From assembly GCA_029245345.1 (NCBI GenBank), contig JAQWPM010000019.1, positions 62,001 to 126,000 of the forward strand: 64,000 bases of DNA. Direction: 5' to 3'. The notes beneath the pieces were generated by a model. It was not told the DNA's origin and ran no database searches. It was given only the letters and a program-made list of their open reading frames with translations. The translations under genes and the position numbers were made by a program. This DNA comes from Longimicrobiales bacterium (lineage in GTDB: Bacteria; Gemmatimonadota; Gemmatimonadetes; Longimicrobiales; Gaopeijiaceae). Positions 53,370 to 62,109 of the stretch are shown piece after piece. Position 1 is the first letter of the stretch. Every line of letters begins with the position of its first letter.

Positions 53370-56300
53370 ATGCGGTACACCATCGCGCTTTCCTTCCTCG
53401 CACTCCTGTGCGCCTCCTCCACGGACCTCTCCGCTCAGGTCGAGCGGCGACCGTTCCTGTTCAAGGATTCTCGCGGTGAACTCGCACAAGCAAGAGCGCG
53501 TGGAGAGTCGGACGTGCTGCTCGTCATCGCTGCTCAGATCGGGCAGAACGCACAGGTCGCGAACGTCATAGCGCAGGCCGGTGGGGTGATCCAATTCCGG
53601 TCCGACGACGTGGATTATATCCGCGCTCGCGTACCTATCGATGGGGTAGAAGGCGTAGTCACGCATTCCTCCGTCCATAGCGTCGACATATCAATCCACC
53701 GCAGATCACGCGCATTCAGTCGTGCAGACCGGGAGCCCGCAGACGTACCGACAAGTCCTCTCCCTTCCAATGCGCGCCTCGTGTCCGACACGATCATCGA
53801 GGCCTGGCCCCCGGTGCTCGGTGACTACCCGCTCCGGAATCGGTACAGCCCGCTTCATGACGTGCGGGCTGTGGAATTCCGCGAGGCCAACCCTACGTAC
53901 GACGGACGTGGTGTGAAGATCGCGATGATCGACATGAATCCCGACATGCTTCTACCAGAACTACAGCAGGCGATGACGATCGACGGTGAGCCGATCCCCA
54001 AGATCGCCGGGTACGGCACAGCGCTCGACGTCGACGAGGAGGACGACGGTCGATGGGTCCGCATGGACGACATCGTGGACGTCGCGTCGACCGATTTCAC
54101 GTTCGGGGACGAGACCTACACCGCGCCACGCGCGGGGACCTTCCGCGTCGCACACTTCAACGAAGTCACGGCTGATACCGCAGGCACCTACGGAAGCCAG
54201 GGCCTTGACCGGGACGTGAACCGAGACGGGAATCCGGAAGCTTCGAGTCGCCTCTTCGCGGTCCTTTGGGACGAGACGTCGGACGAGGTGTGGGTCGATA
54301 CGGATCAGGACCTCAGCTTCACGAACGAAAAGGCACTGACCGACCATGCGGTGCGTCCGGAATTCGGTGTCTTCGGCACGGACGATCCCGACACGCCAAT
54401 CCGCGAGTCCATCGGCTTCGGGGTGCAGATCGATCAGGACCGGAAGCTCGTCGCTCTAAACCTCGGTATCGCCAGCCACGCGTCGCTCGTGGTGGGAGCC
54501 GCCGTGGGGAGCCGTGGAGAGAGCGGGAAGTTCGACGGGATGGCGCCGGGCGCCCAGCTCATCAGTATCTCCGAGGGCGGATCGGCATACGGCCAGACCG
54601 AGTCGACCATACTGTCCGTGATCGACCACGGCGCCGACGTCGTCTACTTCGAGCAGAGCTCGAACATCACGCGCACGTACCTGCTCCGCGACGGTCGCCT
54701 GGTACCGACCGTCATCTATGAGCGATTGGTCGAGAATTTTGGCGCTTCGATCCTGTCACCGACGCACAATTATCCGATTCTGGGCGGCATCGACGACTTC
54801 GTTCTCGCCAAGGGCGTGATCGGAGTGAACGGCCACGAGAGCAAGGAGAACTTCTTCATCAATCACGGGGTCCGGGTCGAGCACGAAGACAATCTGCTCA
54901 TCACCGGCGGGTATGGGCCCATGGGCAACGGGGCGTTGCAGCCCGACATCATTTCGCCGTCCAACTATGTGAGCACGGCGCTCGGCTTCATCGAAGGTCG
55001 CGCGATCCCCGGCCTGTATCAGCTCCCTCCCGGCTATACCATCGCCGGCGGAACTTCGACCGCCACGCCGACGGCGGCCGGTTCGGTCGCGATGTTGATC
55101 AGCGCCGCGAAGCAGGAGGGAGTCGGCTATGACCCGTACCGATTGAAGTACGCTGTGACACGCGGAGCGCGATGGGTCCCGCACCTCCGCGCGAACACAC
55201 AGGGTAACGGCGTCATCAGCGTGGCTGGTGCGTGGGACATCCTGAAGCGCCTCGACGCTGGCGGGCAGATGATCGAGATCGAGGGTCGGGCGCCGGTTCG
55301 GCATCCGTACAGCCACATGCTTGCGACGCCGCACGAAGGCGTCGGCCTCTACGAACGGGACGGCTGGAACGTGGGTGATCGCGGACAACGCATGATCACT
55401 CTGACGCGCACGAGCGGGCCGAGCGGACCCATGACCTTCACGGTGAACTGGGCCGGCAACGACCACCGCACCTTCTCGGCGCCCTCGACCGTGACGCTAC
55501 CTCTCAATCAGTCCGTAGACGTGCCGATCACGATTGCGCCGACCCAACATGGCGCACACACGGCGCACTTCACGCTCGATCACCCGGACGTGCCCGGATA
55601 CGCCTACCGGACACTGGCAACCATCGTCGCCGCCGAGACGCTGAACGCCGAAAACGGGTTCACCATGAAGAACGAGACCGAGGTTCCCCGCCCTGGTATC
55701 GAGAGCTTCTTCTACAACGTTCCGGAAGGAGTCACCGCGCTCAAAGTCGACCTGACGTGGGAGGACCGGGAGGTGAGTCTGGCGGTCTCCCGACCAGACA
55801 CACGGTCGGCCGGTGGTGAGCGCATCACTACGGACAGCGGCGTCAGCCAGATGATCAACGGCCCGGCGGCCGGTGTGTGGGAGGTCCGTCTGACCGACGT
55901 GGCGGACACCCGGACCTTCGATTGGGAGCAGGCCAAGAAGCTGGAGCCCGTTCCTCCTACGCCCGCGACCGTGACAATCACGGCGCTTTCGGCGGGAGTG
56001 AGCGTGATGGCGCACGGTGGCTCCGTCGATACGTCCGGAAGCGATACCGAGGGCACGACCTACGATCTGTGGATCACGAATCCGATGGCGAAGTTCGACG
56101 GTGGAGCGGTCAATACGCCTCTGGGCAGCGCGCGCGCGGAAACGCATGAGATCACGGAGAAAGAACAGCATGTCTTCGAGATCGAGGTCCTCCCGGGTTC
56201 GACCGGACTCATCGCCCGTGCGTTCGATGCTACCGACTCGGACGCTGATCTCGATGTGTACGTCTTTGACTGCACGGGCGACGAATGCACCCCCGCAAGG

Positions 56301-56675
56301 ACGGACGCCGACCCGGAAGGCGACGAATCGGAATTCGTGAGCGACCCCGCCGCCGGCACCTGGAAGATCGTCGTGGACGCTTCGAACGTTCCCTCGGGTT
56401 CGACGTCGTATCAGTACCTCGACGTCGTTTTCAACCCGTCCTACGGAACGGTCAGCGTAGCCGACATCCCGCAGGAGCGCGCGGAAGGAAGCCGCTGGAT
56501 GGCCAAGGCGCATACCTGGACCGCGGGCATGACCCATGATCCCGGCAGGAGACCCTACGCAGCGCTCGTCGTCGAGGGACGGACCACCGGGGGCGAGACA
56601 TTCCTGGTGAACCTGCTTGAACTGGCTACTGCACCGGCACTCGTATCTCAAGACAGACAGAGCGGAGGACGCTAA
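53370..56675 (+). CDS. Secreted subtilisin-family (S8) serine protease
   Basis: 1101 residues from ATG 53370 (GAGGT upstream). Signal peptide (IALSFLALLCASSTDLSAQ). Catalytic residues appear as Asp188 in GVKIAMIDMNPDM, His370 in LGIASHASLVVGAAVG and Ser563 in AGGTSTATPTAAG. DMN replaces the usual DTG, and SHAS the usual HGTH. About 180 residues separate Asp from His, versus about 40 in typical subtilases; the insert carries acidic, calcium-site-like DRDVNRDGNPE. The C-terminal 400 residues hold two beta-rich domains, one a prepeptidase-like domain with SDADLDVYVFDC. It ends in TAACG at the start of a pseudogene. Confidence 0.85.
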   Translation: MRYTIALSFLALLCASSTDLSAQVERRPFLFKDSRGELAQARARGESDVLLVIAAQIGQNAQVANVIAQAGGVIQFRSDDVDYIRARVPIDGVEGVVTHSSVHSVDISIHRRSRAFSRADREPADVPTSPLPSNARLVSDTIIEAWPPVLGDYPLRNRYSPLHDVRAVEFREANPTYDGRGVKIAMIDMNPDMLLPELQQAMTIDGEPIPKIAGYGTALDVDEEDDGRWVRMDDIVDVASTDFTFGDETYTAPRAGTFRVAHFNEVTADTAGTYGSQGLDRDVNRDGNPEASSRLFAVLWDETSDEVWVDTDQDLSFTNEKALTDHAVRPEFGVFGTDDPDTPIRESIGFGVQIDQDRKLVALNLGIASHASLVVGAAVGSRGESGKFDGMAPGAQLISISEGGSAYGQTESTILSVIDHGADVVYFEQSSNITRTYLLRDGRLVPTVIYERLVENFGASILSPTHNYPILGGIDDFVLAKGVIGVNGHESKENFFINHGVRVEHEDNLLITGGYGPMGNGALQPDIISPSNYVSTALGFIEGRAIPGLYQLPPGYTIAGGTSTATPTAAGSVAMLISAAKQEGVGYDPYRLKYAVTRGARWVPHLRANTQGNGVISVAGAWDILKRLDAGGQMIEIEGRAPVRHPYSHMLATPHEGVGLYERDGWNVGDRGQRMITLTRTSGPSGPMTFTVNWAGNDHRTFSAPSTVTLPLNQSVDVPITIAPTQHGAHTAHFTLDHPDVPGYAYRTLATIVAAETLNAENGFTMKNETEVPRPGIESFFYNVPEGVTALKVDLTWEDREVSLAVSRPDTRSAGGERITTDSGVSQMINGPAAGVWEVRLTDVADTRTFDWEQAKKLEPVPPTPATVTITALSAGVSVMAHGGSVDTSGSDTEGTTYDLWITNPMAKFDGGAVNTPLGSARAETHEITEKEQHVFEIEVLPGSTGLIARAFDATDSDADLDVYVFDCTGDECTPARTDADPEGDESEFVSDPAAGTWKIVVDASNVPSGSTSYQYLDVVFNPSYGTVSVADIPQERAEGSRWMAKAHTWTAGMTHDPGRRPYAALVVEGRTTGGETFLVNLLELATAPALVSQDRQSGGR

Positions 56676-57063
56676 CGAAGTCGTGGGCGAATCTTCTCCT
56701 CGGCGCGGCGCTACTCGCTGCGATGTCCTTCTCCGCTCCCACTGCACTCGTAGCACAGGAGGCGGCGGACACCGCGGCCGAGAGAAAGAAGCAGGAGGGC
56801 CGCATTACCGCGGGCATGGCGTACGACACGCAGCCCCGAAACAGCTCTGACGGCACGCAACTGGTCTTCATCTCGGACCGAAGCGATGGAGACAATCTGA
56901 AGCGGGCAAGCTCGCCGACTTCGTCATTCTGTCGGGTAACCCTCTAGACGACCTGGGGAATACGAACACGATCAGCGACGGGATGATGAACGGACGGCTC
57001 TACGAAGGAAACCGGCTGAACGAGACGTGGCCGCACCAAAAAACACTCGAGCCGTTCGATTGA
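56675..57063 (+). pseudogene. Amidohydrolase/TolB-like gene with internal deletion
   Basis: The 5' part (from ACG 56675, in the place of an ATG, behind GCGGAGGA) reads as a signal peptide (LLLGAALLAAMSFSA) and then a TolB-type repeat (GRITAGMAYDTQPR ... FISDRSDGDNL). It then passes, in another frame, into the C-terminal end of an amidohydrolase (EAGKLADFVILSGNPLDDL) and stops at 57061-57063. About 900-1000 residues of a normal TolB-amidohydrolase fusion are missing. It is inactive by deletion, frameshift and start loss. Confidence 0.85.
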
Positions 57064-57114
57064 GTGGGTGTAGAGCCGCCGAACACGCGGGCCGGAATCG
57101 GGCGACAATCCGCC

Positions 57115-57153
57115 CTTGAAGGGTGCCGGGGGCTTTCCCCAGCACCCTTCAGG
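57115..57153. terminator. Terminator hairpin before the second ggt gene
   Basis: TGAAGGGTGC (57117-57126) pairs with GCACCCTTCA (57142-57151), with a further GGGG/CCCC inner stem around GCTT. Located 3' to both the pseudogene and the gamma-glutamyltransferase gene. Confidence 0.7.
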
Positions 57154-57165
57154 CGTTTCGGGGCG

Positions 57166-59016
57166 CTACCAGACCACTCCGTAGTCGTCGCCGTGGTGGC
57201 TTGATCCACCCCACATCGAACCGTGCTCCCAGTCGAAGTAGATCGCGTTGATCGGACCCGAGGTCCGCTCGGCGAACTGAAGCTGATAGCCCATCCGCCG
57301 CAGATCCGTCTGAACCCAGGGCGGAGTTGCGTTCTGCAGGAGGAGTCCTCCGGGGTTGGTCGCGTGATCTCCGAACGATCCACGCATCTGAAACGAGTTG
57401 ATGTTCGCGGCCTCGACCGCCTCCTGAACGTTCATGTCGAACTCGACCATGTTCAGAAAGAACTGAACGAGGTTCTGATCCTGAGAATCTCCACCCTGTA
57501 CAGCGAAGGACAGGTGAGGACGGCCGTCCTTGAGTGACATCCCCGGCGTCAGGGTGACCCGCGGCCGCTTGCTCGGCTCGACCATGTTGAAGGGGTTGTC
57601 GATCTCGTTGACCACGAACGACTGGGCGCGCTGGCTCATGCCGATGCCGGTGTTTCCGGCGATGACAGCCGGAATCCAACCACCGGACGGTGTTATAGAC
57701 ACGACCCACCCTTCCTCGTCTGCTGCCTGGATCGACGTTGTGCCTCCATAGAAGTCCTCAAGGAAGTCGTCCATCTCCTCGGCACTAGCCTCTTCCGTGA
57801 TGACTCGACCACCACCCGCCCAGCGCTCGAGCAAGTGCTGGTATGGGTTCACCCCGCCCTGGAAGGGATACGGATCACCAGGCAGAATCTTGGCGTCGTT
57901 CTGCTCCCAGTCGATCTCCCCGGCACGTTCCCGTGCATACTCCTTGGACAGGAGGCCCTCGATCGGTTCAGCCGGCGGGAAGTACGGGTCACCGTAGTAA
58001 AAGTCACGATCGGCGAACGCCATATTCATCGCCTGATACAGCGTGTGCACATACCGAGCGCTGTTGTATCCCATCTCCTGGAGATCGAAGTTCTCAAGGA
58101 TGTTCAGGGTCTGATTCATGACCGGCCCTTGAGTCCACTCCGCCAGCTTGTAGACCTCGATTCCCTTGTATGTGGTCATGACCGGCTCTTCGATGTAGAC
58201 CTGCCATGCGTCCAGGTCGGCCATCGTGACGGTCGAACCCTGCTCGCGAGCTCCCCGCACGTACTCTGCAGCGATGTCACCGCGGTAGAAGCGATCGTAG
58301 GCAGCGAGGATCGCTTCCTCACGGCCCACTCCGTCCGCGAGTGCGTCGGCTTCCGCCTCCACCAGCTTGCGAAGCGTGACGCCGAGATCGTCCTGCACGA
58401 GCAGTTGACCCTGTTCGGGTCCCTCGGGACCATCCGGGAAGAAGACTGCAGACGTGTAAGGCCAGGATTGCATTGACTCGGCCGAGCTATTTATGCGACG
58501 CACCGCATCCGCTTCCATGGGATACCCTTCCGTCATTTCGATCGCCGGCGCGAGCACTTCGGACAGGGACAGCTTCCCCCACATTGCTAGCATCGTCATG
58601 AGGCCGCCCGGCGTGCCCGGTGTGACCATCGCGTCCACGCCGCTTTCCGGCGGATAGTCCATGTCCCGCTCGCGGAAGTAGTCCGGCGTTGCGCCCGCCG
58701 GGGCCACGCCAAGCGCATTGACCCCGATCACGCGCTGTTCGCCCGGATGATAGACCAGTGCCTGCGTCTCTCCTCCCCAGGAAAGCACATCCCACATCGT
58801 GGCTGTCGCCGCCAGCATCGCCATCGCGGCGTCGACCGCATTTCCGCCCCTCTGATACATCATCGAACCGGCGGTGGCCGCCATCGGCTTGCCGGTGATC
58901 GCAATCCAGTGCTTCGCGTGCAGCACCGGCTTCTGGGTGCGTTGGGCGGAGACCATGTTCGGGGTCAGCAACATGAGTGTGATGGCGACAAACGTCAGGA
59001 GACGCAGGCGATTCAT
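57166..59016 (-). CDS. Secreted gamma-glutamyltransferase-family protein
   Basis: 616 residues from ATG 59016 with CGGAGGA upstream. Signal peptide (LLTFVAITLMLLTPNMVSAQ). Landmarks: MAATAGSMMYQRGGNAVDAAMAMLAATA, MVTPGTPGGLMTMLAMWGKL, FYGGTTSIQAADEEGWVVS with the likely processing Thr, and VQGGDSQDQNLVQFFLN. Subunit order is the normal one. The substrate pocket differs from the classical enzyme (GTTSIQ instead of TTHFS-type), so cephalosporin- or peptide-type substrates are as likely as glutathione. The paralogue at 36171 is a lipoprotein. Confidence 0.88.
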   Translation of the reverse strand: MNRLRLLTFVAITLMLLTPNMVSAQRTQKPVLHAKHWIAITGKPMAATAGSMMYQRGGNAVDAAMAMLAATATMWDVLSWGGETQALVYHPGEQRVIGVNALGVAPAGATPDYFRERDMDYPPESGVDAMVTPGTPGGLMTMLAMWGKLSLSEVLAPAIEMTEGYPMEADAVRRINSSAESMQSWPYTSAVFFPDGPEGPEQGQLLVQDDLGVTLRKLVEAEADALADGVGREEAILAAYDRFYRGDIAAEYVRGAREQGSTVTMADLDAWQVYIEEPVMTTYKGIEVYKLAEWTQGPVMNQTLNILENFDLQEMGYNSARYVHTLYQAMNMAFADRDFYYGDPYFPPAEPIEGLLSKEYARERAGEIDWEQNDAKILPGDPYPFQGGVNPYQHLLERWAGGGRVITEEASAEEMDDFLEDFYGGTTSIQAADEEGWVVSITPSGGWIPAVIAGNTGIGMSQRAQSFVVNEIDNPFNMVEPSKRPRVTLTPGMSLKDGRPHLSFAVQGGDSQDQNLVQFFLNMVEFDMNVQEAVEAANINSFQMRGSFGDHATNPGGLLLQNATPPWVQTDLRRMGYQLQFAERTSGPINAIYFDWEHGSMWGGSSHHGDDYGVVW

Positions 59017-59089
59017 GGGATTCCTCCGGGGGGGGATCGGACGGCGTCGGCATACTAGCACGCACATCATAACGGAGCCAAGGGCGCCG

Positions 59090-59290
59090 CTAGCTCCTTC
59101 CCTCGCAGCACAGACAATCGAGCTCACGGCCACGAACTACAGCCGAGTGGAGCCGTTCACCCGGGGCCAGTGCGGTCGCCACGTTTCCGAAGAACGCACC
59201 GGCATCCGGTGCGTGTACGAACGACTCGATCGCGTAGGCCAGGTCGACCTGGCCGCCCAGCGCCGCCGTGCAGGAATCGAGTTCCCATAT
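59090..59290 (-). pseudogene. C-terminal remnant of a SAM-dependent methyltransferase
   Basis: The minus-strand frame ending at the stop 59090-59092 contains VDLAYAIESFVHAPDAGAFF and VATALAPGERL. This is the motif II-III region of tocopherol/ubiquinone-type methyltransferases (xDLVYAIESFVHxPD ... LRPGGRL). The preceding sequence lacks motif I, no start exists, and the C-terminus is garbled. It is an isolated decayed fragment beside the desaturase gene. Confidence 0.5.
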
Positions 59291-59371
59291 GGCAACCCGC
59301 CCGGCGAGTCGGCTGGTTGCGAGTCTCGCTTAACTCCCACTGTTATGAGTCTCGAGTCACGAGACGAAGCG

Positions 59372-60694
59372 CTAGCCGGGCAGATACCGCGTGCGCAGGT
59401 CCTTCCGCACGCCAGAACTCGCGCTGGCCAATGATTTCAGCATGGTCAGGATGCAGCGAAAGAACGAATCGGACTTGTATTCGATGCCATGCTTTTCGCA
59501 CAGCTCCCTCAGGTACGGACGAATCTTCGCGAGGTTGTGCCTAGGCATTCGGGGGAAAAGATGATGCTCGACATGGTGCTGAAGCCCCCCGTGAAACCAA
59601 TCGTCGAGCAGTGACGTCGAGATGTTCTGGTTCGAGAGTGCCTGAAATTTCATCCCCATCGCCTCCTGTTCCTCCTTGTACAAGCGGGGCGCATAAGCAT
59701 GCGAGAGGATCAACTGGAGATGGATGCTCCCCGAAATCACCAGGGTGGCGACCGTAAACCACGCGGTGTACGCCGCGCCTGCTGCTATCGACGAGGCCGA
59801 CACCGCCGTTTCCAATCCACGCCACCCTAGCCACAACAAAGTGACCCACAACAGCGTGTGAATGGCGAACGCCGAAAGGTGATGCACATCCCTTTCCCGC
59901 ACGGCCCGCCGCAGGTCTCCGCTCACGATGTTGATACGACCGTATAGCAGCAGGACGGGAAGCACCCAGATGTGCTGCGTCGCCAGCTTCACCTTCTCCC
60001 AGTTGGTCAAGGGCCGTCGGGTCCGTTCGAAATCGTCGATTTCACGCCGACTGTAAACGAGGTGAGGCATACTATTCATCTGAGGATCACTCACGGGGCG
60101 ATTGGCCTCGAGGTGATGTTCATTGTGCTCCCGCGTCCACTTTTCGTGGCTAATACCGAAGCAGACACTACCGAACAGCCACGAAGCGCGGCGGCGCCAC
60201 CGAGCCGGAACAACGCTGTCGTGTGCTACATCGTGGGCCAGAAAAGCGGCTTGGTGAATGAACAAGCCGAAGAATAAGCCGCTGAGGATCGGCCCGGTGG
60301 CGATATACGCGACAACCAGCAATCCCAAGACCACGCCCACCTCTCTGGCATACCAGCCGTAGTTTACTTCGAACCAGCCGCGATCGAGAAATACTTGTTC
60401 GAGATCCAGATAATCTCGATCGAAGTCACTGATCGGGTGGTCGTCTGCCGGGCCTATGTCCATCCCCTCGAGCAACCGTAGAAAAATCGGGTTTCGCATG
60501 TCGTGAAGCATGTGAAACGCGCATGTGACATCCTGGCCCACAAAATCCTTGATGACGGGTCCGCCCGGGTGGCGGTCGACCCAGTCGGTGACGTCGTACC
60601 GACGGGCCTTGTACACGATCGTCTGGGTCACGCCTGCCCCGCTTAGATCTCGGTGACGAGATAGGGGCGTCGGTCGATCGGTGTCCTCGCTCAC
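59372..60694 (-). CDS. Cytochrome-b5-fused acyl-lipid desaturase
   Basis: 440 residues from GTG 60694; no ATG fits, and upstream residues are arginine-rich. An N-terminal cytochrome b5 domain (about 28-85) has the heme motif HPGG (42-45) and a second His in CAFHMLHD. Histidine boxes are HDVAH (154-158), HNEHH (190-194) and, near the C-terminus, HVEHH in LQHHVEHHLFP. Several hydrophobic segments span the membrane. The layout is that of front-end desaturases, but box 3 has His where those have Gln (QxxHH). It presumably introduces a double bond into membrane lipid acyl chains; regiospecificity is not predictable. Confidence 0.88.
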   Translation of the reverse strand: MSEDTDRPTPLSRHRDLSGAGVTQTIVYKARRYDVTDWVDRHPGGPVIKDFVGQDVTCAFHMLHDMRNPIFLRLLEGMDIGPADDHPISDFDRDYLDLEQVFLDRGWFEVNYGWYAREVGVVLGLLVVAYIATGPILSGLFFGLFIHQAAFLAHDVAHDSVVPARWRRRASWLFGSVCFGISHEKWTREHNEHHLEANRPVSDPQMNSMPHLVYSRREIDDFERTRRPLTNWEKVKLATQHIWVLPVLLLYGRINIVSGDLRRAVRERDVHHLSAFAIHTLLWVTLLWLGWRGLETAVSASSIAAGAAYTAWFTVATLVISGSIHLQLILSHAYAPRLYKEEQEAMGMKFQALSNQNISTSLLDDWFHGGLQHHVEHHLFPRMPRHNLAKIRPYLRELCEKHGIEYKSDSFFRCILTMLKSLASASSGVRKDLRTRYLPG

Positions 60695-60798
60695 CACGTA
60701 ATCCCAGTTTCTTCGAGCAAGGCTTGGTATCGGGGGTCGCCGCCGAGAAGATCTCCGGTGCGCATCGAGCGTCCTTGGGCAGGTGGAAGGCCCTCTCT

Positions 60799-60815
60799 GT
60801 TGCCTGAGAGGCAAC
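60799..60815. other. Small hairpin upstream of the desaturase
   Basis: GTTGCC (60799-60804) and GGCAAC (60810-60815) flank TGAGA, about 105 nt before the GTG start on the minus strand. It could be a leader stem or an operator for a dimeric regulator. No matching factor is encoded nearby. Confidence 0.3.
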
Positions 60816-60991
60816 TTGATATATCCGACCACTTCAAGCGAAGATAGCGCCCACACCCCGCACGATAAACATGCTGACTCGTTTCGGTCCCGACTGCCGC
60901 GCGCCCTCGAGGCGCTCTTCCTTTGTTGGTCGAACGCCCCGAGGATCAGCCGGACCTAGACATGCCGAAGTGGGTTAGCTGACCCGAAGTT

Positions 60992-61621
60992 ATGCCCAAG
61001 AGAATGTGGCGTCCGCTGGCCCAATGCAATCCACCGACGCCGAGCGAAGTGGGCGGCTGCATGCAGTCTAAAGAAGGCGGCGGCCGGAACGCGACCGCGG
61101 CAAAGTCCGAATCTAGCGACCCGATCGGTGCTCCCCGCGACCGCGAAAAGTATCTGTCCGCAGCCTATCTCAGCTTGCTGGGACACACGCAGGCTGAGGC
61201 GGCAATGGCGGCAGGCGTGGACGCGAGAACTTTGGGCTCGTGGGAGTCTTGTTCTTGGTGACCACAGCTTCAGGGAGAGGCGCCCAACCGATGGTTGTTC
61301 GGGCTGGTGGGCAAGGCTCGCCGCGCACTGCTCCGGCCGCTCGAGGAGCCTGATGGAGTCCTAGCCCTGCGCGTTGTGGAGCGGGTTCTACCCGAGCTCG
61401 CGCCGCCGAGGCAGCGTATGGACGTCGGCGGCGGGATAGCGAAGATCAACTGGAGCATGCTGACGGACCATCAACTGTCACGCATCGCATCTGACGAGCA
61501 TCGGTGGGTCGTGCTCGCGCGGAGCCGTGACCCTCTTGAACCTGCCACGCGGGGGGAACTGCACGCCACGGGGGAGGTCCTGCAGTTGCCACCGGTGGTG
61601 GATGAGCACTCGGAGGATTAG
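60992..61621 (+). pseudogene. HTH protein gene with a nonsense codon
   Basis: One frame reads on both sides of TGA 61259-61261. The left part has DREKYLSAAYLSLLGHTQAEAA plus AGVDARTLGSW, a helix-turn-helix like that of small terminase or transposon proteins. The right part continues with RWLFGLVGKARRALLRP, LALRVVERVLPELAPPRQR and INWSMLTDHQLSRIAS. The stop follows Trp (SCSW-stop-PQ), so a TGG-to-TGA change is the simplest cause. No frame change is needed to join the halves. The left part lies about 300 nt from the divergent desaturase start. Confidence 0.6.
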
Positions 61622-61635
61622 TAGCTGAGCGGCCA

Positions 61636-61944
61636 TCACCCCTTGCTCGCCTCCGGCAACGCGCCCAGCCACTGCTCCCTGTCGCGCTTCGGGCCGCGGC
61701 TCTTCTTGCCGACACCCGTCACCACCAACTCCTCGACGTGCGACTCCAGAACTTCGTGCAGCCACTCCGACAGCGTGCCCTCCTCCATGCACATGTGGCG
61801 TTACTTCGGGATCCCGCGCAGTACCTCGATCAGCGCACCCGCATTCGTCTCCACCACCTGCGAGTCCAGCCGTTTTCCGCTCGGCCCTACTACCGCCAGT
61901 GTGCAGCTAGACGAGTGGATGTCCAGCCCGACATACCTGTCCAT
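61636..61944 (-). pseudogene. IS110-family transposase N-terminal remnant
   Basis: Reading from ATG 61944 gives DRYVGLDIHSSSCTLAVVG (the DEDD-type first Asp of IS110 transposases), then a TAA after 47 codons. It continues in the same frame with MEEGTLSEWLHEVLESHVEELV in part and GVGKKSRGPKRDRE, where the normal DREDA motif is cut off, and stops at 61636. About 103 codons remain of the usual 350. No terminal repeats or intact element are present. Confidence 0.85.
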
Positions 61945-62109
61945 GGGCGTTCTCCTGCTCGGTTCGTGGGATCCTTTCCTTGCACTCTTAGTAGTGCACC
62001 CACTCCAAGGGGAGAACACCTTTTCATCGTTGGCTGCTTGGCTCTGGGGTAGACCGGAAGCGGATTCCTGGCCCCTATGACGCCTATACCTCGACGCCCC
62101 TATAGTCGT

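Noticed and set aside
59349-59365. GTCTCG/CGAGAC hairpin as the desaturase terminator
   Set aside because: Only six base pairs and no T-run; too weak to call.
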